Shown here: one piece after another, positions 1-6,499 of the stretch
Layout: every line of letters begins with the position of its first letter
Numbering within the stretch: the stretch's first letter is position 1
NCBI GenBank assembly: GCA_020056895.1
Contig: JAGVGV010000230.1
Coordinates: 1-11,334, forward strand
Origin: Deltaproteobacteria bacterium
GTDB taxonomy: Bacteria > Desulfobacterota > Desulfarculia > Adiutricales > JAGVGV01
Length of the DNA: 11,334 nucleotides
Direction of reading: 5' to 3'
Made by a program: the position numbers and the translations under genes
The notes under the pieces: model-generated
Database searches by the model: none
What the model was told of the DNA's origin: nothing
Seen by the model: only the letters and a program-made list of their open reading frames with translations

Positions 1-1092
1 CACCCGGACGTCTGTTCCATCGGCCCTACTCAGCGCTGGCTGGAATACGCGGCCGGTCTTTTGTCCCGCAACGTTTTGGCCGGCATTCACCTGAACATCG
101 GCACGTCGGGGTACGTGCTGAAGGAATACGCCACGCACGCCGTTCGGGACTACATCGTGGACCAGCGGAACCTGCGGATGGGGTGGGATACCCGGGTCCG
201 GGTGTTCCCGATTTTAGACGCGGTTCTAGAAATTTCCAAAACCCTGGAAGAGGGAGCCTGGCCCAGGGGGGAACTGGTTTTCGTCGAGCCCTGGTTTTTA
301 CCCCGTTTGAATATGCCGGCCCGGTTTCCGGCCCTGGAACGCCCGGACATCCAGAACCACAAACACGTGCGGAAAATGCTTTTGGCCGTGGAACAATCGG
401 ACCGCCGGCTGGTGTCGGACGGCGCGAGGATCATCGGCCTGACTCGGGACAAGCCCCCCGAAGCCAGCATCATCGTTGAATTCCGGGGGAATTATGGTTT
501 TTTAAAGCTGGATGATGAACTGGTGGCCAGTTTTTCGGATGGCCGGTACCACGCGACCAACCGGCGGGCCAATCTGGTCCAGGTGGAAGAAGCTTTATTG
601 GAAACGGACCTGGATCCCGCCGACCGCCACGACCTGTTCCAGATCATCACCCGGATTGTCCAGGCCTCCCGGGCGGGAGCTCACGGGGCCGCCATCGTGG
701 TCGACCTGGCCGAAGTTCCCCGGTACATCCCCGGCCAATCCCTCATGGACCCGTTGGATCTTCGGAGCGAGCCGTTGTTGGATTTGGCCCGGTCTTTGGC
801 CAAGGTGGATGGAGCCCTTCATCTGGGCCGGGATTTGAAACTCCATGGGTTCGCCTGCCTGCTGGACGGCCATGCGGTGCCCGGTGAAAATCGAGCTAGG
901 GGGGCACGGTTCAATTCCGCTCTCCGGTATTCAGCCGAACACGATGAAGTGCTCATTGTCGTAGTGTCTTCGGACCGGCCGGTCAGCGTTATCCAGGGCG
1001 GCGTGGAGCTCACCGCCCGGTGCGAATGGCGCCCTTCGAAGGGATGCATTCTCAACCCGCCCACCTTGAAGGAATGGTTGTCGGGCGGGTGA
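1..1092 (+). CDS. DAC (diadenylate cyclase-like) domain protein, 5' partial
   Basis: The frame is open to the first base of the window, so the start lies upstream; a TTG at 61 lies inside the frame and is probably not the start. The visible 363 residues have an N-terminal alpha/beta region of about 220 residues, then a C-terminal domain resembling the DisA_N/DAC fold. Seen there are DGA (nt 808-816, residue 270) and RGARFNSAL (nt 898-924, residue 300), followed by a hydrophobic strand, EVLIVVVSS. In characterised DACs, DGA and GTRHR bind ATP and drive synthesis of c-di-AMP. Here the second motif is GARFN, so the Arg is kept but His and the second Arg are replaced. The architecture resembles the DAC proteins with a putative N-terminal sensor domain (DACNV type), which I recall rather than can verify. 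It could be a divergent cyclase or a nucleotide-binding sensor. No terminator is visible after the stop, and 148 nt separate it from the next gene. Confidence 0.72.
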   Translation, partial: HPDVCSIGPTQRWLEYAAGLLSRNVLAGIHLNIGTSGYVLKEYATHAVRDYIVDQRNLRMGWDTRVRVFPILDAVLEISKTLEEGAWPRGELVFVEPWFLPRLNMPARFPALERPDIQNHKHVRKMLLAVEQSDRRLVSDGARIIGLTRDKPPEASIIVEFRGNYGFLKLDDELVASFSDGRYHATNRRANLVQVEEALLETDLDPADRHDLFQIITRIVQASRAGAHGAAIVVDLAEVPRYIPGQSLMDPLDLRSEPLLDLARSLAKVDGALHLGRDLKLHGFACLLDGHAVPGENRARGARFNSALRYSAEHDEVLIVVVSSDRPVSVIQGGVELTARCEWRPSKGCILNPPTLKEWLSGG

Positions 1093-1240
1093 ACGGGTTG
1101 GGAGCGAACGCACTGGCGCCGGGGGAAATGGGATCGACCGATCATTTCGGAAGGAATGGAAAACGCCGCGAGACCTTTTTCAAGCGTAAATCCGTATGAA
1201 CCAATCAACGGGAACCTAATCAGGACTGAAGGAGTTGGGT

Positions 1241-2143
1241 ATGTCGAGTCAGCGGAAGGTGGCGCTGGTTTTAGGGCTGATCCTTATGGCCGCGGTCCTG
1301 GTGTGGGCGGCGTCCGAATTATCCGGTCAAATCAATCAAATGGCTCAAGACACAGGGTCCATTACGGCGGAAGCGGAAACCATATCCCTGGAATTCATCC
1401 GGCCGTCCGTGGGGGCGGCGGGCGGCGACCAGGAATCGAAGCTCCGAAAAAGCATCGTGGACCGTGACGGCGCCTATCAGAAAGTGATGGCCAAGGCGCA
1501 AAAGGAGATGAAGGAACAAGGCCAGGTTTCGGCCGCCACCAGCGCGGAAGCCCAGTCTTCGGCATCCGCTTTTAAAATCGCCTGCGACCAGTACTCGGCC
1601 TTCTGGCGGGGGGCCAGCCAGACCACACGAGCCGATCTGGCCGCCGCCGTCGGGGTGTCCAGACTGGCTGGAGCCGCCGTGGTGGCGGGCGGCATGAACG
1701 CCGACACACAGAAAGCCCTTCGGGACAGCCTAAAAAAACTTGGCCAGGCCCGCGCTGAGTATGTCCGCGAGGTAGTGGAAAAGAAGGACATGACCGACGC
1801 CGATCGGGAAAACCTCCATGCAACTTTGAGCCCGCGGGCCAAGGCGCTGGTTAACCAAGCCCAGGAGTTCGCTAACCGCGTAACCAGCCTTTTGACTCAA
1901 CTTCAAAGCCGCAAGGGCGGCGGGGGCAGCAGCCGGTGTGAAGGCCCTCAGCCAAAGGCGAACCCCATTCCCCCAGAACTGCAACGGGATTGGGACAATG
2001 CCCGTGAACTCGATCGGACCGGCCGGGAAGCTCTGAGCACCGCGCAGCGCATTTTGGATGAAGAGATCGCCTTGCACACCTTTTCCATCGGGACGATCCT
2101 GGTTTCGTCTCGTTTGTATCCATGTTTCATTGAAAACGAATAG
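1241..2143 (+). CDS. Tandem paralog 1: exported helical protein with Gly linker, unknown function
   Basis: 300 residues, family not recognised. ATG 1241 is chosen because GAAGGAG (1228-1234) sits 6 nt upstream; an in-frame TTG at 1235 lies against that site. Residues 7-24 are a hydrophobic core after a basic start (SSQRK), ending VWAAS, which looks like a Sec signal peptide or membrane anchor. Next come SGQINQMAQDTGS (28-40), an Ala/Lys/Glu/Gln-rich, probably helical region (about 60-222) containing CDQYSAFW (Cys115), the linker GGGG (226-229), Cys233, the tail motif RELDRTGRE (255-263), and a C-terminus with Cys295 in PCFIENE. It is closest to the second copy: both carry KAQKEMKEQGQVSAAT without a change. 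No catalytic motif is visible. A periplasmic structural or sensory role is only a guess. An inverted repeat begins 12 nt after the stop. Confidence 0.85.
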   Translation: MSSQRKVALVLGLILMAAVLVWAASELSGQINQMAQDTGSITAEAETISLEFIRPSVGAAGGDQESKLRKSIVDRDGAYQKVMAKAQKEMKEQGQVSAATSAEAQSSASAFKIACDQYSAFWRGASQTTRADLAAAVGVSRLAGAAVVAGGMNADTQKALRDSLKKLGQARAEYVREVVEKKDMTDADRENLHATLSPRAKALVNQAQEFANRVTSLLTQLQSRKGGGGSSRCEGPQPKANPIPPELQRDWDNARELDRTGREALSTAQRILDEEIALHTFSIGTILVSSRLYPCFIENE

Positions 2144-2155
2144 GGAGACCGGTAA

Positions 2156-2199
2156 CGAACGTTTCGTTCCAAGGAAAGGGAGTGACCTCGAAACGTTCG
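2156..2199. repeat. 11-bp perfect inverted repeat downstream of paralog 1
   Basis: CGAACGTTTCG (2156-2166) and its exact reverse complement CGAAACGTTCG (2189-2199) are separated by 22 nt. Each arm is itself nearly palindromic: AACGAA/TTCGTT around CGT in the left arm, and TCGAA/TTCGA around ACG in the right. The spacer contains a short dyad, TTCCAAGGAA (2167-2176). It begins 12 nt after the stop of paralog 1. No T-tract follows, so it is not a classic intrinsic terminator; a transcript-end stem or a protein-binding dyad are both possible. Confidence 0.5.
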
Positions 2200-2370
2200 A
2201 AGCCGATTCAAGCCCAGGATTCAAACATTCATGGAAAAACGCGCCAACCCACCGGTCGTTTCCTCCATGTCCAAAGGGCATCAAGCCGTGGGGAAGGCGG
2301 CGCTGTTCCCATCATTCGCGGCTTGTGCGAGAATTCCAAAAGCCATGGGGGAAATACCCGCCTCCGGGGG

Positions 2371-2399
2371 TTGCCGGTGGTGAGGCTCTAAGGTAAACT
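2371..2399 (+). promoter_or_regulatory. Candidate sigma-70-type promoter for paralog 2
   Basis: TTGCCG (2371-2376) and TAAACT (2394-2399) are spaced by exactly 17 nt, each matching 4 of 6 consensus bases. They are followed by an A-rich stretch and lie about 75 nt upstream of the start of paralog 2. Matches of this quality are common by chance, so this is only a candidate. It would explain the 330-nt gap if paralog 2 is transcribed separately. Confidence 0.28.
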
Positions 2400-2473
2400 A
2401 ATAAAGAAAAACCTGCCATTTTCCTCAGAACCGTGATCAAGGCGCCGAGCAGGGGGCCTGTAAGGGGGATGCC

Positions 2474-3391
2474 ATGAAACTGAATCAACGTAAAATGTTG
2501 TTGGTATTGGGGTTGATTCTTGGTGGGGCGGTTCTGGTCTGGGCCGCGGCGGAACTGTCCGGCCAGATCAATCAGATGGCCCAGGACGCTGGGTCCAACG
2601 CGGCGGAATCCCAGATCATTACCTTGGAACTGATCCGCAAACCGGTCGGCGCCCAGGGAAATTGGGAACAGGAAGGCAAGATTCACAAAGACATTCTGAC
2701 CAAGCACGATCAATACAGCCAGACCGCCGTCAAGGCTCAGAAGGAAATGAAGGAGCAAGGCCAGGTTTCGGCGGCCACGAAGGAACAGGTCCGCCAATCG
2801 GCCGCGTCGTTCAAGGGCGCCTGCGACCAGTATTCCTCGTTCTGGAAAGGCGCGGGTCAACCCACCCGGGCCGATCTGGCCACGGCTGTGGGGGCTTCCC
2901 GGCAGGCGAGCGCCGAAGCCGTGGCGGGAGGCATGAATTCCGATACTCAGAAGACTCTTCGGGATTATTTAAAAGCCATGGGTAAGGCCCGGACGGAATA
3001 TACCCGTCTGGCGGTGGAGAAAAAAGAAATCAGCGACGCGGACCGGAAGGACATTGAGACCAGGCTGGCGCCTCGATCCCAGACCCTGGTGAACCGGACT
3101 CAGGACTTCGTCAACCGGGTGACCAATCTGTTGACTCAGGTTCAGAAAACCATGGGCGGCGGCGGCAGCGGCGGTGGCGGTGGTGATCGCGAAGGCCGAA
3201 AACCGACCACCCCTGAGACCTCACGGGATGCGAACAACGTCCGGGATTTGGACCGCACCGGCCGGGAAACGAATACGGACGCCAACAACCTTCAATCCGA
3301 CGTCAATTCCATCACCACGCAGCAATATAGCGTGAGATTGACTTATCTGGAACCGCCTCGTTTCTGCCCCTGCTTCATCGAAGGGGATTGA
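2474..3391 (+). CDS. Tandem paralog 2: exported helical protein with Gly linker, unknown function
   Basis: 305 residues, same unrecognised family as the genes on either side. ATG 2474 follows AAGGGGG (2462-2468) by 5 nt. Basic residues (K2, R6, K7) precede a hydrophobic core (8-24) ending VWAAAE, a plausible signal-peptidase site (AAA before E27). Conserved segments are SGQINQMAQDAGS (29-41), IRKPVG (54-59, shared with copy 3), KGACDQYSSFW (114-124, Cys117), ARTEY (172-176), a Gly linker GGGGSGGGGG (228-237), RDLDRTGRE (257-265) and the C-terminal CPCFIEGD with Cys298 and Cys300. The region between about 60 and 225 is rich in Lys, Gln, Ala and Glu and should be mainly helical. Nothing suggests an enzyme. 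The spacing of 91 nt to copy 3 allows co-transcription. Confidence 0.86.
   Translation: MKLNQRKMLLVLGLILGGAVLVWAAAELSGQINQMAQDAGSNAAESQIITLELIRKPVGAQGNWEQEGKIHKDILTKHDQYSQTAVKAQKEMKEQGQVSAATKEQVRQSAASFKGACDQYSSFWKGAGQPTRADLATAVGASRQASAEAVAGGMNSDTQKTLRDYLKAMGKARTEYTRLAVEKKEISDADRKDIETRLAPRSQTLVNRTQDFVNRVTNLLTQVQKTMGGGGSGGGGGDREGRKPTTPETSRDANNVRDLDRTGRETNTDANNLQSDVNSITTQQYSVRLTYLEPPRFCPCFIEGD
3155..3184 (+). repeat. GGN-codon tract encoding the Gly/Ser linker of paralog 2
   Basis: Ten consecutive codons give GGGGSGGGGG (residues 228-237), mostly GGC with GGT and one AGC. It marks the boundary between the helical body and the conserved tail. The equivalent tract is four Gly codons in copy 1 (1916-1927) and longer in copy 3. 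Confidence 0.7.
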
Positions 3392-3482
3392 TCGTATCGG
3401 CCAGGGGAGGCTCTGGCGAAGCGGGGCGCCGGAAGCTGGGCTTTCGGGACGAGAGCCCAAAAAAAACCTTGGATGGGGGGTC

Positions 3483-4394
3483 ATGAAAAAAATCCTTTTT
3501 ACCATTGGGTTGGTTCTACTGGCCGCGTTCATTGTCTGGGCCGCGGCGGAGATTTCCGGCCAAGTAAACCAACTGGCTCAGGACGCCGGGTCCCATTCCG
3601 CGGACGTGGAAATCCTGAGTCTTGAAACCATCCGCAAACCCGTGGGGGTTCAGGGACCCTGGGACAAGGAAGCCAAAATCCGCAAGGATATTTTGGCCAA
3701 GCAAAGCCAGTACGACAAATTGAGAACCAAAGCCCGGTCGGAAGCCGGAAAAGCCGGAGCGGTCTCCGAAGCCACCAAGGCCGAAGTCCAGGCCTCCATC
3801 CAGGCGTTCAAGGGATCGTGCGACGAGTATTCGGCCTTCTGGCAGTCCGTAGGACAGCCCGCCCGTGCGGACCTGGCCTCCGTGGTCGGTCAGATCCGGG
3901 AAAAAAGCGGCAAGGTGCTGGTCAATCCCTATGACGCCAAGGTCCAGAAATCCCTTCAGGAATGCCAAAAACACCTACGGCAATCCCGGGACCGGTACGT
4001 CCGTCACGCCATCACCAGCAAGGATATCAGCCCCCAAGACCGCGCGGATATGGAAAAAACTCTGCTGCCCCGCGTGGAAAGCCTGTACCAAAGGCTCAAG
4101 GCTTTCAGCAACACGGTATCCAATTTCATTCTGCAGATTCAGAAGAAACTGTCGGGCGGCGGCTGTAATGGCGGCGGAGGCGGCGGAGGCGGCGGGGACG
4201 GCGCCGGAGACGTGGCCCCCAAGGAGCCCAGGGAGGTTCGGGACGCCAGGGACGTGGATCGGACCGCACGCGAGTTGGAAACCAGCGGTCAGCATTTGGA
4301 CCTGGAAGTCCGCGGCCTGATCAAGATGGACGAATCGATTCTGCCCAAGGCGTTCAGCCCCACGGCCTGTTTTGGCGCGGCCCTCGGGAAATAG
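3483..4394 (+). CDS. Tandem paralog 3: exported helical protein with Gly linker, unknown function
   Basis: 303 residues, the most divergent member of the triplet. ATG 3483 follows GGATGGGGGG (3471-3480) and gives a textbook signal peptide: KK, hydrophobic core 4-19, then AAAE (20-23). Shared segments are SGQVNQLAQDAGS (25-37), IRKPVG (50-55), KGSCDEYSAFW (110-120, Cys113), a Gly-rich linker (225-238, with Cys228 inside it), RDVDRTARE (256-264) and a Cys near the end (Cys296, in TACFGAALGK). The tail differs from the PCFIE ending of copies 1 and 2. It has an extra Cys161. The middle region is predicted helical from composition. A hairpin (3438-3458) followed by eight A residues lies in the leader. 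Function unknown; its end faces the convergent serine hydrolase gene. Confidence 0.86.
   Translation: MKKILFTIGLVLLAAFIVWAAAEISGQVNQLAQDAGSHSADVEILSLETIRKPVGVQGPWDKEAKIRKDILAKQSQYDKLRTKARSEAGKAGAVSEATKAEVQASIQAFKGSCDEYSAFWQSVGQPARADLASVVGQIREKSGKVLVNPYDAKVQKSLQECQKHLRQSRDRYVRHAITSKDISPQDRADMEKTLLPRVESLYQRLKAFSNTVSNFILQIQKKLSGGGCNGGGGGGGGGDGAGDVAPKEPREVRDARDVDRTARELETSGQHLDLEVRGLIKMDESILPKAFSPTACFGAALGK
4170..4196 (+). repeat. Three in-frame 9-bp tandem repeats in the Gly linker of paralog 3
   Basis: GGCGGCGGA occurs at 4170-4178 and 4179-4187, and GGCGGCGGG at 4188-4196. All are in frame and encode nine glycines (residues 230-238). Such a tract can gain or lose whole units by slippage without breaking the frame, which would change only the linker length. 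Confidence 0.75.
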
Positions 4395-4439
4395 GTATTT
4401 CGGAACCGGAAAACGGACTCCGCCAAACCGCTGACGACA

Positions 4440-4470
4440 TCCGGCCGGAAGCAGGATTCTTCCGGCCGGA
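4440..4470. terminator. Strong hairpin between convergent genes, likely bidirectional terminator
   Basis: TCCGGCCGGAAG (4440-4451) pairs perfectly over 12 bp with CTTCCGGCCGGA (4459-4470), leaving a 7-nt loop. It lies 45 nt after the stop of paralog 3 and directly abuts the stop codon of the minus-strand serine hydrolase (4472-4474). The following plus-strand bases (GTTATTGA) make only a weak U-tract and the minus side has none, so termination may rely on stem strength. Confidence 0.6.
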
Positions 4471-4471
4471 G

Positions 4472-5746
4472 TTATTGAGCCGATTCCTCTTTGGGGCCGA
4501 ACCCGGCGGGGTCCACGCCCAGAACCCGCCGCCAAATGGCCAAAGGCCCGTTCATCACTCCCAAGCGGGTCGGAGGGCCGTTGGTCAGCACCACATGATC
4601 CAACCCCTGGTACCGTACCAGAAGGCCTTGATACCCCAAAACGTAGTCGCCGTCGTTGCCGATGGCCGGTCCCCAACGGAACAGCCCCGAGCCGATCCCG
4701 AAATCCCCATCAGGAGGACGAAAATCCTTCATCCGCCCCAGGCTTTCCTTGGTCACCACACGGCCATCCAAAAGGCTCTGGAAAAAGGTGAGCAGATCGT
4801 CGGCCGTCGACGCCACTCCGCCCCAGCCCCAGCACCAGGATGGATCCGCCCAATCGGAATAATCCTTCCATCGGCCGCCTACGGTGAAATCGTGCCGGTA
4901 CCCCCGGGCATAATCCGGCCCGGCGTCCGGACTACGCGGCCATTCCGTTCGAGTCAACCCCAAGGGAAGGGCGATCCGTTCCCGGGCCAAGTCCCGATAA
5001 TCGCGGCCCGTGGCCCGTTCCACCATCATCGCCGCCAGCACGTAATTGGTGTTGGAATACAAGGGGCCTCGACCGGGCGAAAACATCCGGGGTTGATCCA
5101 GCCCATATCGGACCAGTTCCTCGGGCGTACGACGACGTTTGGGGTCCCGCGTCAGGTCGTCGTAAAAATCAGGATGCTCGGTCAGATTCCCTAAACCGCT
5201 CCGGTGCCCCAGCAAATGCCTCAGCGTGATCTCACGGCCGCCGGGTGCCAGGCCAGGCAGCCATTTTTCCACCGGATCGTCCAATCCCAAAAGGCCATCC
5301 TGGATCAGCAAAAAAACCAAGGCGGACAAAAACGTTTTATCGATGGATGCCGCCCGGAACCGGCGGTCCGGAGTCATGGGAACGCCTTCCACTCGGGTGG
5401 CCGCCGCCAGATTGGGCACTTTACGGGCGGGATGAAGGGCCACGCCCGTTTCCTTCACTTCTTCGGCCTGGATCGCCTGGATGATCTCCTGGTTGGGTTC
5501 CTGATGCGTGATCACCGCCAAGCCCGAAGCCACCCGGATCCGAGCTCCTCCCGGTTCGGCCAGAACCAGCACGGCCCCCGGAATCCCCAGCGCCTCCCGG
5601 GCCAGGTCCAGCCGGGTTTTCAAAAACCCTGGGGACCCAAACGAATCCAGTTCCGCCCCAACGGCCATGGCTGGCGTCCACGGCAACCACCCTACGGCCC
5701 AAAGGACCAGGAACACCGCCAACGATATGCGCCTTGAATGCTTCAT
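4472..5746 (-). CDS. Secreted serine hydrolase, class C beta-lactamase/PBP family
   Basis: 424 residues from the ATG at 5744-5746. This start is chosen because it yields a Sec signal peptide: KHSRR, hydrophobic 8-21, then AMA (26-28). Upstream in-frame starts (up to 5806) would put a non-signal stretch first. Family motifs are SIDK (134-137, nucleophile Ser and Lys), LLGHRSGL (178-185) and YSN (230-232); GYQG (371-374) stands where the HxG/KTG motif is expected. The family includes D-Ala-D-Ala peptidases, esterases and beta-lactamases, and these motifs cannot separate them. Between GARIRVASGLAV (67-78) and the SxxK block there are about 45 residues instead of the usual short loop, an insertion rich in Glu/Gln. 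It probably acts in the periplasm on peptidoglycan-derived or ester substrates. It is transcribed alone, convergent with the paralog cluster. Confidence 0.88.
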   Translation of the reverse strand: MKHSRRISLAVFLVLWAVGWLPWTPAMAVGAELDSFGSPGFLKTRLDLAREALGIPGAVLVLAEPGGARIRVASGLAVITHQEPNQEIIQAIQAEEVKETGVALHPARKVPNLAAATRVEGVPMTPDRRFRAASIDKTFLSALVFLLIQDGLLGLDDPVEKWLPGLAPGGREITLRHLLGHRSGLGNLTEHPDFYDDLTRDPKRRRTPEELVRYGLDQPRMFSPGRGPLYSNTNYVLAAMMVERATGRDYRDLARERIALPLGLTRTEWPRSPDAGPDYARGYRHDFTVGGRWKDYSDWADPSWCWGWGGVASTADDLLTFFQSLLDGRVVTKESLGRMKDFRPPDGDFGIGSGLFRWGPAIGNDGDYVLGYQGLLVRYQGLDHVVLTNGPPTRLGVMNGPLAIWRRVLGVDPAGFGPKEESAQ

Positions 5747-5879
5747 TGAAAACCCAGGATACCACGCTTCCCCGGTCAAGGCCATCCCGCCGATTCGGAA
5801 AACCATGGAACACCCATGTTCTTCCCTACGTGGCTATTGGCTCAAACGGTCCGCACCCGGCCTTTTCCTCCCCAGCCGA

Positions 5880-5908
5880 TTGACAACCGCCTCCACCTTC
5901 TTTACCTT
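5880..5908 (+). promoter_or_regulatory. Candidate promoter for the hsp20-lon unit
   Basis: TTGACA (5880-5885) is a perfect -35 hexamer. TACCTT (5903-5908), 17 nt away, matches only 3 of 6 in the -10. I see no CIRCE element (TTAGCACTC-N9-GAGTGCTAA) and no convincing sigma-32 -10 (CCCCAT type) at the right spacing. Transcription from here would give a leader of roughly 115 nt before hsp20. Confidence 0.33.
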
Positions 5909-6003
5909 TTGTTCAACCGCCATGGGGACCACGGCCCCAGACACCGCCGAAACAGGCCATCGGGAATGGATCATCGGCCAGGGTGATCTGGGGTGCGATG
6001 GTA

Positions 6004-6025
6004 CTTCCCTGGGTGATGGAGGAAA
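6004..6025 (+). promoter_or_regulatory. Hairpin sequestering the hsp20 Shine-Dalgarno (possible RNA thermometer)
   Basis: The ribosome binding site GGAGGAA (6018-6024) can pair with TTCCCT (6005-6010): four pairs, TTCC with GGAA, a bulged A at 6020, then C-G and U-G pairs, around a 7-nt loop (6011-6017). TGATC (5984-5988) can also pair with GATCA (6033-6037), which would enclose the start codon. Short, weak, bulged hairpins over the SD are known for small heat shock genes. This was drawn by hand, with no folding energy calculated. Confidence 0.3.
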
Positions 6026-6030
6026 CGGCG

Positions 6031-6465
6031 ATGATCAAGCCTCGAATCCTGAAAGAAATGGACGCCCTGAGCAAGGAACTGGACCGGATGTGGGACCAGA
6101 TGGCCTATGGTTCCCGGTCACCCCGGTTCGCCAGCGGCACCACCACCTGGACGCCTCAGATCGACATCCATGAAACTCCGGCCGCCTTCGAGATCATTGC
6201 CGACCTGCCGGGGTTGGAACCGGAAGAGGTGGAAGTGGTGGTGGACCGGATGCACTTGAAAGTGGCCGGCATCCGGAACAGACCCGCCGCGTCGGAGGAA
6301 TTTCGCGTGCTTCAGGCGGAAATCGGGTACGGCCGATTCGTCCGCGTTTTTCGCCTTCCTTCACCCATCAACCCGGACCAGGTGACCGCCGCCTTTGAAA
6401 CCGGGGTGCTGACCGTTCATCTTCCCAAAACCCCGGCCCCTCAAGGCCGGATCGAGATCACCTGA
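6031..6465 (+). CDS. Small heat shock protein, Hsp20/alpha-crystallin family
   Basis: 144 residues, typical for a bacterial sHsp. ATG 6031 is chosen because GGAGG (6018-6022) lies 8 nt upstream; an in-frame GTG at 5983 would add 16 unlikely residues. An N-terminal helical arm (1-40) precedes the alpha-crystallin domain (about 41-133): PQIDIHETPAAFEIIADLPG (42-61), then GYGRFVRVFRLP (99-110) and the signature AAFETGVLTVHLPK (120-133). The C-terminal IEI (141-143) is the IxI motif that docks in a neighbouring subunit during oligomer assembly. It acts as an ATP-independent holdase for unfolding proteins in the cytoplasm. The neighbouring lon gene starts 34 nt later, so refolding clients and degradation are likely controlled together. 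Confidence 0.95.
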   Translation: MIKPRILKEMDALSKELDRMWDQMAYGSRSPRFASGTTTWTPQIDIHETPAAFEIIADLPGLEPEEVEVVVDRMHLKVAGIRNRPAASEEFRVLQAEIGYGRFVRVFRLPSPINPDQVTAAFETGVLTVHLPKTPAPQGRIEIT

Positions 6466-6499
6466 AGCCGGCCCCCCTGGCCGCCATTGGATGGACGCC

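Larger units (their letters stand above)
2144..2473. other. 330-nt intergenic region between paralogs 1 and 2
   Basis: No ORF here resembles the flanking paralogs, so I see no decayed fourth copy. The region holds an exact 11-bp inverted repeat (2156-2166 and 2189-2199), a possible sigma-70-type promoter (2371-2399), an A-rich stretch just after it (2395-2410) and the Shine-Dalgarno of the next gene (AAGGGGG, 2462-2468). The short ORFs that cross it have no good ribosome binding site and no recognisable protein features. Confidence 0.6.

Noticed and set aside
2058..2396. Short plus-strand ORFs across the gap between paralogs 1 and 2 as a possible decayed fourth paralog
   Set aside because: No trace of the conserved segments (SGQxNQ, CDxYSxFW, DRTxRE) is found in any frame there, and there is no good ribosome binding site.
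3438..3466. Hairpin GGGCTTTC/GAGAGCCC followed by eight A residues between paralogs 2 and 3
   Set aside because: As a terminator it has the wrong arrangement on both strands: A rather than T follows the stem on plus, and on minus the T-tract precedes the stem. It could still be a leader stem for paralog 3.
4475..5737. Plus-strand open frames opposite the serine hydrolase
   Set aside because: They lie fully antisense to a gene with signal peptide, SxxK and YxN motifs, and their products are low-complexity Pro/Arg/His-rich.
2126..5753. The 12-mer TTCATTGAAAAC at 2126-2137 and again at 5742-5753
   Set aside because: A few repeated 12-mers are expected by chance in 11 kb. One lies in a C-terminal codon run and the other over a start codon on the opposite strand, with no flanking similarity.
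5808..5821. Small dyad GAACA-CCCA-TGTTC upstream of the serine hydrolase
   Set aside because: Five-base arms are too short to call an operator, and no second copy is seen in the window.
6433..6450. CCGGCC-CCTCAA-GGCCGG dyad at the end of hsp20 as a terminator before lon
   Set aside because: Only six base pairs within coding sequence and no T-tract; the 34-nt gap to lon favours co-transcription.
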